DNA of 64,000 bases from Bradyrhizobium diazoefficiens (GCF_016612535.1 NZ_JAENXS010000001.1:930001-994000), one strand, 5' to 3'. Shown: positions 26,382 to 35,579, numbered from the stretch's first letter. Notes: generated by a model from the sequence alone, not told the origin. Numbers and translations are program-made.

Positions 26382-27293
26382 CTATGTGACTTCTGCCTCC
26401 ATCACTTCGTCGCTCGCTTGATCGTCAGAGACCACTCTGATGTTGACGTCCATGGCCTCGAAAGCACCCGCGGAGCCGATATAGACGCCATGCAGCGGGA
26501 TCGCCTGACGCGGATCGCGGGCGACCGCGACCCGGATCAGGTCACGGGTGCCGATGATGCCGTTGGTCGGATCGAACTCGATCCAGCCTGCGCTCGGCAG
26601 ATAGACCTGCACCCAGGCGTGCGTCGAACCGCCGCCGACATGATGCTGCTCGATATCCTCCGGCACGAAGATGTAGCCGGACACGAAACGCGCGGCGAAG
26701 CCGAGATGGCGCAGTGCTTCGATCATCAACAGCGCATAGTCCCGGCAAGTTCCCGTGCCCGACTGCAAAGTCTCGAGCGGATGCTGGGTGCCAGGCTCAT
26801 GGCGCTTGCGGTATTTGAACTGCTCACGGATGCCGTGCGTCATGCCGCTCAGGATCTTGAAGGTCGGCGACGGCGCCTCCTCGTCGAGAAAGCCGCGGGC
26901 CCATTCCGCGATCTCATCGTCGGGATCGGCATATTGCGGCGTGATGTACTGGACGAGATCGGGAAACTCCTCGTCGTCATAGACGAAGGGGTAGAAAAAA
27001 GCGGGATCGTCCGGCGTCAGCGCGAATTCCTCGACCGGATTGTGCTCGACGGTGACGTGCCAGTCGAAGGTCAGCGTTTCGGCCCGCTCGTCGAAATTGG
27101 CGATCGCGACCGAGTTGCCGAACACGTCATGAATCCAGTGCAGCGACATCGGCTCGGGCGAGATTTTGAGCCTGGAGGCGAGCACGCGCAGATCGTGCCC
27201 GTCGCGCGGACGCAGCATGATCCTGTGTTCGCCGAACGCCACGGGGCGGTTGTAGCGATATTCGGTCTTGTGATGAATCGTGAGCAGCGGCAT
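26382..27293 (-). CDS. Transglutaminase family protein with N-terminal domain
   Basis: 303 residues: a Bact_transglu_N region (MPLLTIHHKTEYRYNRPVAFGEHRIMLRPRDGHD) and a core with the full triad: Cys in SGTGTCRDYALLM (about residue 185), His in STHAWVQVYLP and Asp in GWIEFDPTN. Family members cleave or crosslink peptides; many rhizobial tandem pairs accompany peptide- or amide-processing genes. Here the next gene across the promoter is an N-formylglutamate amidohydrolase-like gene. Confidence 0.88.
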   Translation of the reverse strand: MPLLTIHHKTEYRYNRPVAFGEHRIMLRPRDGHDLRVLASRLKISPEPMSLHWIHDVFGNSVAIANFDERAETLTFDWHVTVEHNPVEEFALTPDDPAFFYPFVYDDEEFPDLVQYITPQYADPDDEIAEWARGFLDEEAPSPTFKILSGMTHGIREQFKYRKRHEPGTQHPLETLQSGTGTCRDYALLMIEALRHLGFAARFVSGYIFVPEDIEQHHVGGGSTHAWVQVYLPSAGWIEFDPTNGIIGTRDLIRVAVARDPRQAIPLHGVYIGSAGAFEAMDVNIRVVSDDQASDEVMEAEVT

Positions 27294-27383
27294 CGTCAGT
27301 CAATCATGGTGAGTTTGGGCGGATCAATCTATAGCAATTCTGCCCGATTCTTGGGGTGACTGCTTCTTCCATAGGCAATCAGG

Positions 27384-28190
27384 ATGGCTTTAGACACAGC
27401 CGACGCGATGGATCAACTCCTTGGCGAGGGTGACATTCCGCCAGTGCATGAGGTGAATGCGGCAGGCACATCGCCCTTCCTGCTCACCTCGGACCATTAC
27501 GGCCGCATCCTGCCGCGCGCGCTCGGCGATCTCGGCGTCGCCGAGAGCGAATTGACGCGGCACATCGCGTGGGACATCGGCATCGCCGGCGTTGCCGAGC
27601 GGCTGGCTGAGATGCTGGGCGCACATCTCATCGCGCAACGCTATTCGCGGCTCGTAATCGACTGCAACCGCCCGCCGGGCGTGGCGAGCTCGATCCCGGT
27701 GATATCCGAGGCAACCGCGATCCCGCGCAACGAAGGCATTTCGGAAGGCGAGCGCGCGGCAAGGCGGCGCGAGATTTTCGAGCCCTATCATCACCGCATC
27801 GACGCTGTGATCAACCGCCGCTTGCACGACAAGCGGCCGACCGTGCTGGTGTCGCTGCACAGCTTCACGCCGGTTTACGCCGGCGTTGCCCGGCCCTGGC
27901 ACATCGGCGCGCTCTATAATCGCGACAGGGTGTTGTCGCAGTTGCTGCTGAAACATTTGCGTGCCGAGGGCGATCTCGTGGTCGGCGACAACGAGCCCTA
28001 TGCGGTCAGCGATCTCAGCGACTACACCATCCCCGTGCACGGCGAGGCCCGCGGCCTCGTCAACACCGGCATCGAGATCCGCCAGGATCTGATCGCGGAG
28101 CAATCCGGTCAGCAGCAATGGGCGGAGCGGCTGGCGCGGATCTTTGCGGAGATCGAGGTGGAGCTGCGGGCGCAGAGACTGGCCGGCTAA
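27384..28190 (+). CDS. N-formylglutamate amidohydrolase-family protein
   Basis: 268 residues of the FGase fold: SDHYGRILP near residue 36, EPYHHRIDAVINRRL, LVSLHSFTPVY, and the C-terminal HGEARGLVNTGIEIRQDLI. These are zinc-dependent amidohydrolases; in histidine degradation they free glutamate from formylglutamate, but no hut gene is nearby, so the substrate may differ. The stop overlaps the convergent DUF3592 gene by a few bases. Confidence 0.87.
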   Translation: MALDTADAMDQLLGEGDIPPVHEVNAAGTSPFLLTSDHYGRILPRALGDLGVAESELTRHIAWDIGIAGVAERLAEMLGAHLIAQRYSRLVIDCNRPPGVASSIPVISEATAIPRNEGISEGERAARRREIFEPYHHRIDAVINRRLHDKRPTVLVSLHSFTPVYAGVARPWHIGALYNRDRVLSQLLLKHLRAEGDLVVGDNEPYAVSDLSDYTIPVHGEARGLVNTGIEIRQDLIAEQSGQQQWAERLARIFAEIEVELRAQRLAG

Positions 28191-29167
28191 CGGCGCGTCG
28201 CGACGAACAGCGCCAGTGCGGCAAAGATCGCGGCGATGCCCCACAGCACATAGATGATAGCGCCGCCACCGCCCGCATCGATGCTCGCCTCGGCCGGATT
28301 GTCGGGATTGACGTGGACCTCGACGCTGGCGCCGTCCTGGTAGCGCGACAGCAGGCGTTGCAGCATCTTGTCGGAAGCGGACGGCGTTTCGCCGGCGACG
28401 CGCGCGCACTCGTTGGTGTAACTGACGTTCTGGTAGCTATAGGTGTAGAACATGCGCTTGCCGAACATCTCGACACCGCGGCCGCCGCCTGGCCCGGTGG
28501 CCGCGTGATATTGCTCCATCTTCGACAGCTTGATCGTGCCTGATACAACGGGCCACCGCTTCGCCGTCGACGCCTGCCGCTGCACCGCAAGCGCGAACAG
28601 CGCGATGAGGAAGCCGAACCCACCGAAGACGACGACCATGACGGACAGATCTGGCCGCGCGACGTGGCCGGCGACATACTGATAGATCTTGTTGAGGCCG
28701 AAAACCGAGCCGAACACGATCGCAAGCACGATCGCCGTGCCGAGACCGAGACAGCCCCACAGGCCCTTGGGCAAATCGCGCTCCAGCACCGCCTGATCGG
28801 GATGGCGCGGATTGTAATAGACCATGACGATGCTGCCGGCCGGATATTTTGCGAGATTCTCGCCGATCTCGGAATTGCCAAGGTCCTCGCCGATCGAGAT
28901 ACGGTTGCTGCTCAGCTTGCGGCCGTCGACGGTGTATTCGTAGACGACGTTGGCGAAGTTGCGGCTGTCCATGCGATAGCCCTCCTCGCGGTCAGCGTCG
29001 GGGACCCTGACCTCGCGCAGCTCGACGGCGGAGGTGACGACCTTGCCGGCGGTCTGTGGCCAGCTCCGCGCCTCACGCGCCTGCCAGGTCTTCACGGTTG
29101 CCGCAACCAGGATCAGCGCGAGCGGCGCCAGCAGCATCGCGTAAACGAGTGGAGGCAAATTCGGCAC
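28187..29167 (-). CDS. DUF3592-type membrane protein, duplicated domain
   Basis: 326 residues with an N-terminal helix, two central helices (CLGLGTAIVLAIVFGSVFG, VFGGFGFLIALFALAV) and a C-terminal helix. Two copies of a beta-rich DUF3592-like unit occur: WPQTAGKVVTS...NPRHPDQAVLE and WPVVSGTIKLS...NPDNPAEASID, each ending in the NPxxP motif. Function unknown; such proteins are usually envelope-associated. Clear internal duplication is the main feature. Confidence 0.82.
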   Translation of the reverse strand: MPNLPPLVYAMLLAPLALILVAATVKTWQAREARSWPQTAGKVVTSAVELREVRVPDADREEGYRMDSRNFANVVYEYTVDGRKLSSNRISIGEDLGNSEIGENLAKYPAGSIVMVYYNPRHPDQAVLERDLPKGLWGCLGLGTAIVLAIVFGSVFGLNKIYQYVAGHVARPDLSVMVVVFGGFGFLIALFALAVQRQASTAKRWPVVSGTIKLSKMEQYHAATGPGGGRGVEMFGKRMFYTYSYQNVSYTNECARVAGETPSASDKMLQRLLSRYQDGASVEVHVNPDNPAEASIDAGGGGAIIYVLWGIAAIFAALALFVATRR

Positions 29168-29242
29168 GGTAAATCCTTCGGCAGCGGCAATGCTTCCCTT
29201 GGACGCAGCGCCGCGGGCAGAGGTTCAAACCGTGCCGTCAGC

Positions 29243-29860
29243 TCATTTGGCTCGGGTCAGCGCCAGCCAAATGCCGCCGCCGATCATGAAGCCGCCGGAG
29301 ACGCGCGACATCATGCGGGTGCGGCGCGCCGAGAAAAAGCTGCGGGCCCGACCGGCGAGCAGCGCGTAGATCCCGTCGGTCAAGCCGGCGAGCACCATGA
29401 AGGTGACGCCGAGCACCAGGACCTGCGACAAATGATCCCTGCTCATGTCCATGAATTGCGGAATGAACGCGCCGAAGAACACCAGCAGCTTCGGGTTCGA
29501 CAGCGCCACGACAAAGCCCTGCAAAAGGAAGCCACCGCGAGGGGGAGGCGGCGGCGCGTCGGTGTCGACGCCCTCGACTGGAGAGCGGATCAGCTTGATG
29601 CCGAGCCAAACCAGATAGGCCGCGCCCGCAAACCGCACCCAGTTGAACCAATAGCCCATCGTCGCCATCAGCGAGGTGAGGCCCACCGCAAGGATGGCAA
29701 TGACGATCAACAACCCCATCTGCACGCCGAGAATGTTGGTCAGCGCCGCGCGTGTGCCGTGGCGCAGGCCGTTGGCGATCACGAGGGTGACGATCGGCCC
29801 CGGCAGCAGCGCGAGCGCAATGCAGGCGGCGACGAAGGCGAGATAGGCTTGCATGGACAT
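29243..29860 (-). CDS. LysE/RhtB-family exporter, second copy
   Basis: 205 residues, six hydrophobic segments, with LLPGPIVTLVIANGLRHGTR after helix 1 and SNPKLLVFFGAFIPQF in the middle, the conserved marks of the family. A proline-rich cytoplasmic loop (DAPPPPPRGG) is unusual but compatible. The start may be 29860 or 29854. Substrate unknown. It differs clearly from the copy at 12268. Confidence 0.88.
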   Translation of the reverse strand: MSMQAYLAFVAACIALALLPGPIVTLVIANGLRHGTRAALTNILGVQMGLLIVIAILAVGLTSLMATMGYWFNWVRFAGAAYLVWLGIKLIRSPVEGVDTDAPPPPPRGGFLLQGFVVALSNPKLLVFFGAFIPQFMDMSRDHLSQVLVLGVTFMVLAGLTDGIYALLAGRARSFFSARRTRMMSRVSGGFMIGGGIWLALTRAK

Positions 29861-29908
29861 CTGGGAAGGCTCAAGCTGAGGGTGGTTTGGCGCATTAAGG
29901 CATGGCCC

Positions 29909-30454
29909 TCACATTCCGTCCAGCGCCGCCGTGACCCAATTTTTCATCTCCTGCGTCTCCAGAAACGCAAGCGCCGCACGCTGCATCGCGCTGGCTTCGC
30001 CACGTCCTTGCGCCGCCGCGACGAAGAGATCGCAGCGTCGTGAGACGGCGATGCCGATCGCGGCGTGGCGCGCACCGTCATAGATGGCGAGCTCATAGGG
30101 CCGCGCACGACCGTGCATCTCACCAACATGCACCACTTCACCGGGCGCAGTCGCCGTAAAGCGCGGGGCGATCAAATCGAGATCGGCGACACGATCGACT
30201 TCGTCGTCATCGGCGACGCCGCTGTCGCAATTGCAGAAACCGCGCTTGGCGCGGACGTAGAGCTCGGCGCCGTCACAGCCGCCGCCCTCGCAGCGAAACG
30301 CACGGCCCGCGGGCCAGCCGTCGCGCGGGAACGGCCAGGCGCGTTCGCGCCAATGCGCTGATATCGGCGCTGGCTGCGACGCAAGCTGATACGCGCCGAC
30401 GCCGGACGCGCCGAGCGCGATCACCGCAGCCAGGATCGCCGCGACGCACCGCAT
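29909..30454 (-). CDS. Putative exported protein, 181 residues
   Basis: A signal peptide (RCVAAILAAVIALGASGVGAYQLA) is followed by a soluble domain with several Cys (RCEGGGCDG, RGFCNCDSGV, SRRCDLF), likely disulfide-bonded in the periplasm. No family recognised. The start (30452-30454) lies 2 bases after the LVIVD gene's stop, so the two are almost certainly one transcript and may act together outside the membrane. Confidence 0.68.
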   Translation of the reverse strand: MRCVAAILAAVIALGASGVGAYQLASQPAPISAHWRERAWPFPRDGWPAGRAFRCEGGGCDGAELYVRAKRGFCNCDSGVADDDEVDRVADLDLIAPRFTATAPGEVVHVGEMHGRARPYELAIYDGARHAAIGIAVSRRCDLFVAAAQGRGEASAMQRAALAFLETQEMKNWVTAALDGM

Positions 30455-30456
30455 CG

Positions 30457-31902
30457 TCAATTCTTCGGCAGGCCGGCGACGGCGCGGGCCGGCCCGGTCA
30501 GTTCGAGAATGTGCAGGCCGGTGTTGGCGCGATCGACGATGTAGATGTAGCCGCGGTCGTCGGTCTCGACATTGTTGGTCTGGATCGCGACCTTGCAGCG
30601 CTCGCCGCCCTCGACCGGGATGCAGCGCTTGTCGGTCGCTGGCGTGATCGACGGAATGAAGTAGCCGACCTCCTTGGGATGATAGGGATCGCGGATGTCG
30701 AGCGCGCGCACGCCGGCATTGAAGAAGGCGATGAAGGCCATCTTCCTGTAATAGACCGGCGCCATGCTCTCGTTCGAGGAATGCGAGCCGAAGCGGCCGC
30801 CGCGCTGGCAGAACTGCCCGCTTGCCTCCGGCACGGTGTAGCTCGAGATCATCATCGGCCGCGTTTCGGTGGTGACATCGGCGAACCACACCATCTGCCG
30901 CGCCTCACCGCATTCGTTGAGGATCGCCTCGTCGACGATCATGACGATGTCGCGGGTCTTGCCGTCCTTGTCCGCGGCGAATTCCGCCACGGGCATGTCG
31001 AGCATCGGAAACGTGGTGTGGGCGCCATTGAACGCGGACATCGGCAGCCGCGAGATCTCGGGATAGCGCAGATTGTCCGGCGTCGGCTGCTTCGGTCCGT
31101 TCAGGAGCTTGTCGCGATCGACGATCTGCAGAATGCCGCCCTTGTTGGTGCCGTAGCCGAAATAGACGCGGTTGCCATTGGGGCCGGTCGAGATCGGCCC
31201 GTGCAGCTCGGTCGGCACCGCCCCGGTCGATCCTGGCTCCTGGCCGGGCAGACCGAAGTCGCGGATTTTCTGCGGATGCGCGGGATCGCTGAGGTCATAG
31301 ACTTGGGTCATACGCCGCGTACGCCAATCAGGCGCACCGGAGACGAGATAGGCAATTCCGGTATCGCATTCCCACCAGCTCTTGTGCGTATCTTTCAAAC
31401 CGCCGATGCGGGTGATCAGCACGGGACTGGCGGGATCGGCGACGTTCCAGATCTCATGCGCCTCGCTGCCGAAGGTGCGCAGCATGTAAACCGCGTTGGG
31501 ATCGCCTTTTGGCAACGACTTGCCGTCGCAGACCCGCACCATTTGCGCGCCGCCGGATTCATACTTGCCTTCCTGACCCGGCAAATGCCTGAGATATTTG
31601 GGGTGCGCGGGATCGGTGACATCGACGATCGAGGTGCCGTTCGGCTCCGCCTGGCCCGTCATCGGATTGACGGGGGCCGGCACGTCGTCGGTGCCGCCAT
31701 GGTGGCCGATATAGGCGATCCAGCGGTCGCCCTGATGATGGATGGTCGGCTGATAGGCGCTGCGCGCCTGGAGATCGTTGGTGCCGACCAGCTTCATGTT
31801 GGACGCCTCGGGCGGCGCGCCGATGGTCTGCTTCTGGGCCTGGACGAAAGTGCTGCCGGCGAAAAGGACGAGAGCGACAGCAGTCAAGACGCAACGGAAC
31901 AT
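30457..31902 (-). CDS. Exported LVIVD-repeat beta-propeller-like protein
   Basis: 481 residues from ATG 31900-31902, which has GGGAGGA upstream. A signal peptide (FRCVLTAVALVLFAGSTFVQA) precedes repeated LVIVD-type blades (TSIVDVTDPAHPKYL, EIWNVADPASPVLI, QVYDLSDPAHPQKI, RALDIRDPYHPKEVG, ILELTG). Such proteins form surface or periplasmic propellers of unknown ligand. A longer frame to 31992 adds a poor N-terminus. The downstream Cys-rich exported gene is co-transcribed. Confidence 0.88.
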   Translation of the reverse strand: MFRCVLTAVALVLFAGSTFVQAQKQTIGAPPEASNMKLVGTNDLQARSAYQPTIHHQGDRWIAYIGHHGGTDDVPAPVNPMTGQAEPNGTSIVDVTDPAHPKYLRHLPGQEGKYESGGAQMVRVCDGKSLPKGDPNAVYMLRTFGSEAHEIWNVADPASPVLITRIGGLKDTHKSWWECDTGIAYLVSGAPDWRTRRMTQVYDLSDPAHPQKIRDFGLPGQEPGSTGAVPTELHGPISTGPNGNRVYFGYGTNKGGILQIVDRDKLLNGPKQPTPDNLRYPEISRLPMSAFNGAHTTFPMLDMPVAEFAADKDGKTRDIVMIVDEAILNECGEARQMVWFADVTTETRPMMISSYTVPEASGQFCQRGGRFGSHSSNESMAPVYYRKMAFIAFFNAGVRALDIRDPYHPKEVGYFIPSITPATDKRCIPVEGGERCKVAIQTNNVETDDRGYIYIVDRANTGLHILELTGPARAVAGLPKN

Positions 31903-31981
31903 CAAAGTCCTCCCGGAACCAATCTGCGTTGGCTGAGATGCAAGTCTAGCATAGCCATTTGCACGCGCCCAAGACACCATC

Positions 31982-32011
31982 TTGACATGCAACCATTTGG
32001 TTGCCTATTAT
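31982..32011 (+). promoter_or_regulatory. Promoter with ArsR operator in the spacer
   Basis: TTGACA (31982-31987), 18-base spacer, TATTAT (32006-32011). A perfect palindrome GCAACCA-TT-TGGTTGC (31989-32004) fills the spacer. The predicted start site is at or next to the ATG at 32019, implying a leaderless message. The ArsR regulator downstream is the natural repressor. Confidence 0.8.
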
Positions 32012-32018
32012 CGCCGCC

Positions 32019-32333
32019 ATGGATGAGGTCTTCAAAGCGCTCGCCGATGCGTCGCGACGGTCGCTGCTGGACAGGCTTCACGCCAGGAACGGCCAGACGT
32101 TGAACGAGCTCTGCGAAGGCCTGGAGATGACGCGCCAGGCGGTGACGAAACACCTTGTCATCCTGGAAGAGGCCAATCTGGTCACGACCATCAGGCATGG
32201 ACGCGAGAAGCTGCATTATCTCAACCCGGTGCCGATCCACCAGATCGGCGGGCGCTGGATCAGGAAATTCGAGCGCGGCAAGCTCGCCGCGCTCAGCGAG
32301 TTGAAACGCCAGTTGGAGAAGCGCGATGAGTAA
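32019..32333 (+). CDS. ArsR-family repressor of the AHSA1 operon
   Basis: 104 residues with a winged helix-turn-helix (FKALADASRRSLLDRL, LNELCEGLEMTRQAVTKHLVILEEANLV, REKLHYLN). No CxC metal site is visible, fitting the ArsR-SRPBCC regulators that do not sense metals. ATG 32019 is chosen because the promoter lies directly upstream. It overlaps the next gene by 8 bases. Confidence 0.9.
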   Translation: MDEVFKALADASRRSLLDRLHARNGQTLNELCEGLEMTRQAVTKHLVILEEANLVTTIRHGREKLHYLNPVPIHQIGGRWIRKFERGKLAALSELKRQLEKRDE

Positions 32334-32796
32334 GCCGCAATTCGTCTATGTCACCTACATCGAGACCACACCGGAGAAGCTCTGGCAAGCGCTGACATCG
32401 AGCGAGTTCACCAGGCAATACTGGTTCGACACCGAGGTCCGCTCCGACTGGAAGATCGGTTCGCCCTTCGCGCTCACGCTCGACGGCGAGGTAACCGATT
32501 CCGGCGAAATCCTCGAGGCTGATCCGCCGCGTCGCTTGTCCTACAGCTTCAAGCACCAGAAATTCGAAGAGCTGCGCGGCGAGCCGATCTCACGCGTCGT
32601 CTTCACCCTCGAACCGTTCGGCTCGCTGGTGCGTTTGACCGTGCTGCATGACGGCTTCGTCGAGGGTGGCAAATATCTCGGCGCCATCTCCAATGGCTGG
32701 CCGGCGATCCTGTCCCAGCTCAAGAGCCTGTTGGAGACCGGCAAGCTGCTTGGCATTCCGCGCGCCGCGCTCAACAAGGGGTTCGACCCAAAATGA
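32326..32796 (+). CDS. SRPBCC/AHSA1 domain protein, first copy
   Basis: 156 residues opening FVYVTYIETTPEKLWQALTSSEF and ending with a long C-terminal helix (GWPAILSQLKSLLETG), the START-like AHSA1 fold that binds hydrophobic ligands. The start overlaps the ArsR gene's end, and its stop overlaps the next start (ATGA), so three genes are translated as one unit. Ligand unknown. Confidence 0.9.
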   Translation: MSKPQFVYVTYIETTPEKLWQALTSSEFTRQYWFDTEVRSDWKIGSPFALTLDGEVTDSGEILEADPPRRLSYSFKHQKFEELRGEPISRVVFTLEPFGSLVRLTVLHDGFVEGGKYLGAISNGWPAILSQLKSLLETGKLLGIPRAALNKGFDPK

Positions 32797-33305
32797 ATCT
32801 CGATCAATTCAAGCCGCTGACGGTCTACACCATCTACATCGCCTCGACGCCAGAGAGGGTATGGCAGGCCCTGACCTCAGCGGAGTTCAGCCGAAAGTAC
32901 TTCTCTGGCTTTGCGGTGGAGATGGAGCCGAAGCTCGGCGGCACGTTCATCGTGCGCGCGCCTGACGGCTCTGAGCACATCTCCGGCGAAATCCTCGAAT
33001 ACGATCCGCCGAACAAGCTGACGGTGACGTGGAACGTCAATTGGCCCGACCTCGTCGCAAAGCTCGGCACCACGCTCGTCACCTACGAGGTCGAGCCAGC
33101 CGGTGAGGCCGTCCGTCTCACCATGAGCGAACGCCACGACCGCGAGCTCAGCGACGACATCCTGTCGGGCGGTCGCACCGGCTGGCCCGCGATCCTGTCG
33201 GGATTGAAGAGCCTCCTGGAAACCGGCAAGGCGCCACAGATCAAGATGGTGCCGCCGATGAAGATGCTCGAAGCGTTGAAGGCGATGGGGATCAAGACGC
33301 CGTAG
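32793..33305 (+). CDS. SRPBCC/AHSA1 domain protein, second copy
   Basis: 170 residues, clearly paralogous to the previous gene (VYTIYIASTPERVWQALTSAEF; GWPAILSGLKSLLETGK). Tandem AHSA1 proteins behind an ArsR repressor are a frequent alphaproteobacterial arrangement, possibly handling a toxic hydrophobic compound. The duplication is probably ancient, since the middle regions have diverged. Confidence 0.9.
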   Translation: MNLDQFKPLTVYTIYIASTPERVWQALTSAEFSRKYFSGFAVEMEPKLGGTFIVRAPDGSEHISGEILEYDPPNKLTVTWNVNWPDLVAKLGTTLVTYEVEPAGEAVRLTMSERHDRELSDDILSGGRTGWPAILSGLKSLLETGKAPQIKMVPPMKMLEALKAMGIKTP

Positions 33306-33323
33306 CGGCCTGCCCCTGCGCCC

Positions 33324-33503
33324 TCATCGCTTCTTTTTCACTGGCGGCGGATCAATCTCGTCGATCTTGCGACGACAGTCGCCTTCCGAGTCGTGCGGGC
33401 CCGAGACAAAGGTCCCACTGACCTTGATCGCGTACCAGCCCGACGCCACGCCGAGGCGGAGCGCTTCGTTTGTCTTGACATGCCGTGGAGAGAGAGTTTG
33501 CAT
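33324..33503 (-). CDS. Small conserved-looking protein, 59 residues
   Basis: ATG 33501-33503 to TGA 33324-33326. The product (MQTLSPRHVKTNEALRLGVA then SGWYAIKVSGTFVSGPHDSE, ending PPPVKKKR) is soluble, balanced in composition, and ends in a basic tail. Codon use is GC3-rich like real genes here. No domain recognised. It is convergent with the second AHSA1 gene. Too short for common ORF cut-offs. Confidence 0.6.
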   Translation of the reverse strand: MQTLSPRHVKTNEALRLGVASGWYAIKVSGTFVSGPHDSEGDCRRKIDEIDPPPVKKKR

Positions 33504-33949
33504 CGGGTGCTTTCGGTTGGCGTTCGACCCAATGCCGAACGGCGATGGAATCTTTCTGGCATCTGGGGCACGAGCCTGCCGCGTCCGACCGACCCGCGGG
33601 AACGGGCAAGATCCGCAACGATCGCCGTCGCGATGAGTCGGCTGCGCCGATGTGAGGAATGAGTCGCTTCACGTCGCGCGCGCATAATCGTGGCGCCGCG
33701 TGTGCGCAGAGACGACCGATTTTTCCGACATTCGCACACCGTGCGCGCAATCGCTGCAATTAGCTATCGTTTTCTCGCGCGCGCAGCGCTTTTGAGGAAG
33801 GCGCAAGGCGAGACTCCGCAAGTGCGCGGCGAACGTCTGGTCAACCTCGGTATGCGATCAGGCGGCTCGGCGAACTCGAACTGACCTCATCCGGCATTCG
33901 CCGCCTGGCACGGGGGGATAGCTCTGGCTCTCTCCTTCGATGATTGAGC
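33504..33949. other. Gene-free spacer
   Basis: About 445 bases before the acyl-CoA synthetase stop. The frames present are short and arginine-rich in all phases, typical of noncoding high-GC DNA. I see no hairpin terminator or RNA gene. Confidence 0.5.
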
Positions 33950-35560
33950 CTACCCCCTCGCCCTCAGCTCGCGTCGGAGCACCTTGCCTGTCGCCGTCAT
34001 CGGCAAGGTCTCGGCGAACTCCACGAAGCGCGGATATTCGTGGGCTGCGAGTTGCACTTTCACGAACTCCTGGATCTCGCGCGCGAGCGCATCGCCCGCC
34101 GCAAAACCCGGGCGCAGCACGATCCAGGCCTTGATCGATTCCGTGCGGATCGGATCGGGGATGCCGACCACGGCGGCCATCGCCACCGACGGGTGCTTCA
34201 TCAGTGTGTGCTCGATCTCGGACGGGCCGACGCGATAGCCGGCGGTGGTGATGACGTCGTCCTCGCGGCTGACGTACCAGAAATAGCCGTCCTGATCCTG
34301 CACGCCCAGATCGCCGGTCAGCAGGAAGGCGCCGGCATATTTCTTCGCGGTCGCCTCCGGATTGCGCCAGTACTCGATCATGGTGACGGGACATGGCTGG
34401 CGCACGCCGATGATGCCGCGCTGGCCCGTGGGCAGCTCCTCGCCCTTGTCGTCGACGATGCGGACGTCGAAGCCGGGCGTCGCCTTGCCCATCGAACCCG
34501 GGCGGATCGGAAACAGATTTGAGTTACTGCCGATCACGAGATTGCACTCGGTCTGGCCAAACACCTCGTGCGCGTCGATGCCAAAGGTCTCGCGCACCCA
34601 GCCCAGCAGCTCGCCGCCGAGCGATTCGCCGCCGGTAAAGATGCTGCGCAGCTTGACGCCCGGATGCGTCACGCCGGCCTGCCGCATCAGTTTTAGCGCC
34701 GTCGGCGGCAGGAAGACGTTGCGAACGCCGAGATCGGCCATCATCTGCATCGCCGCCTGCGGTTCGAATTTTCGCGCGCGGTGCCCGATCAGCGGAATGC
34801 CGTGATACCAGAACGCGAACAGGCCGTTGACCAGGCCGCCGATCCACGCCCAGTCCGCCGGTGTCCACATGAGATCGCCGGGCCTGGGCAGGAAATTGTG
34901 ACACATCTCGACATTCGGCAAATGACCGAGCACGACGCGGTGCGCATGCAGCGCGCCCTTCGGATTGCCTGTGGTGCCCGAGGTGTAGATGATCAGCGCG
35001 GGGTCGTCGCATGAGGTGTCGACCCGGGCGAAGTCGGGCGAAACGGCCTTCACCGCATCCCAGAACGGTTTCGTGCCTGCGGGCGCGCCTTCGCCGACGA
35101 CATAGACATTCTTCAGGTCCGGCAGGCGATCGCGAATTTTTGCGAGCTTCTCCCAGCCGCCTTCATCGGTGACGATGGCCTTGGCCTGCGAATTCGACAG
35201 GCGGAATTCCAGCGCGTCTTCGCCGAACAGCGCGAACAACGGGATCGAGATCAGGCCTGAGCGGAACGCCGCCATGTGCGCCACCGGCAATTCCAGCGAT
35301 TGCGACAGGAACACCGCGACGCGGTCGCCGCGCGCGAGACCGTCGGCCTTCAGCACATTGGCGAAGCGGCGCGACGCCTCGGCGACCTCATCAAAGGAGG
35401 TACGCGTGGTGGCGCCATTCTCATCGACATAGACCAGTGCAAGGCGCCCGCTGCCGTCGGCGTGGCGATCGCAACACGCCTCCGCCATGTTGAAGCGCGC
35501 CGGAATGTCCCAGCGGAAATTTTGATAGAGCTCGTCGTAGGTCCTGGCTTCGGTGAGCAT
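33950..35560 (-). CDS. AMP-binding acyl-CoA synthetase
   Basis: 536 residues with the adenylate-forming signatures: LIIYTSGTTGNPKGALHAH (about residue 170), the A5 region FGQTECNLVIGS, LTGDLGVQDQDGYFWYVSREDDVI and a C-terminal PMTATGKVLRRELR carrying the catalytic Lys. Overall closest to acetyl/medium-chain acyl-CoA synthetases. It activates a carboxylic acid to its CoA thioester. It follows the epoxide hydrolase gene on the same strand, separated by a palindromic repeat. Confidence 0.9.
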   Translation of the reverse strand: MLTEARTYDELYQNFRWDIPARFNMAEACCDRHADGSGRLALVYVDENGATTRTSFDEVAEASRRFANVLKADGLARGDRVAVFLSQSLELPVAHMAAFRSGLISIPLFALFGEDALEFRLSNSQAKAIVTDEGGWEKLAKIRDRLPDLKNVYVVGEGAPAGTKPFWDAVKAVSPDFARVDTSCDDPALIIYTSGTTGNPKGALHAHRVVLGHLPNVEMCHNFLPRPGDLMWTPADWAWIGGLVNGLFAFWYHGIPLIGHRARKFEPQAAMQMMADLGVRNVFLPPTALKLMRQAGVTHPGVKLRSIFTGGESLGGELLGWVRETFGIDAHEVFGQTECNLVIGSNSNLFPIRPGSMGKATPGFDVRIVDDKGEELPTGQRGIIGVRQPCPVTMIEYWRNPEATAKKYAGAFLLTGDLGVQDQDGYFWYVSREDDVITTAGYRVGPSEIEHTLMKHPSVAMAAVVGIPDPIRTESIKAWIVLRPGFAAGDALAREIQEFVKVQLAAHEYPRFVEFAETLPMTATGKVLRRELRARG

Positions 35561-35579
35561 GGTCGTTTCCCGGCAGCGT

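Noticed and set aside
28664..30043. 459-codon plus-strand frame
   Set aside because: Runs antisense to DUF3592 and LysE genes; His/Arg-rich shadow.
30511..32103. 530-codon plus-strand frame opposite the LVIVD gene
   Set aside because: Antisense shadow; the LVIVD protein has a signal peptide and repeats.
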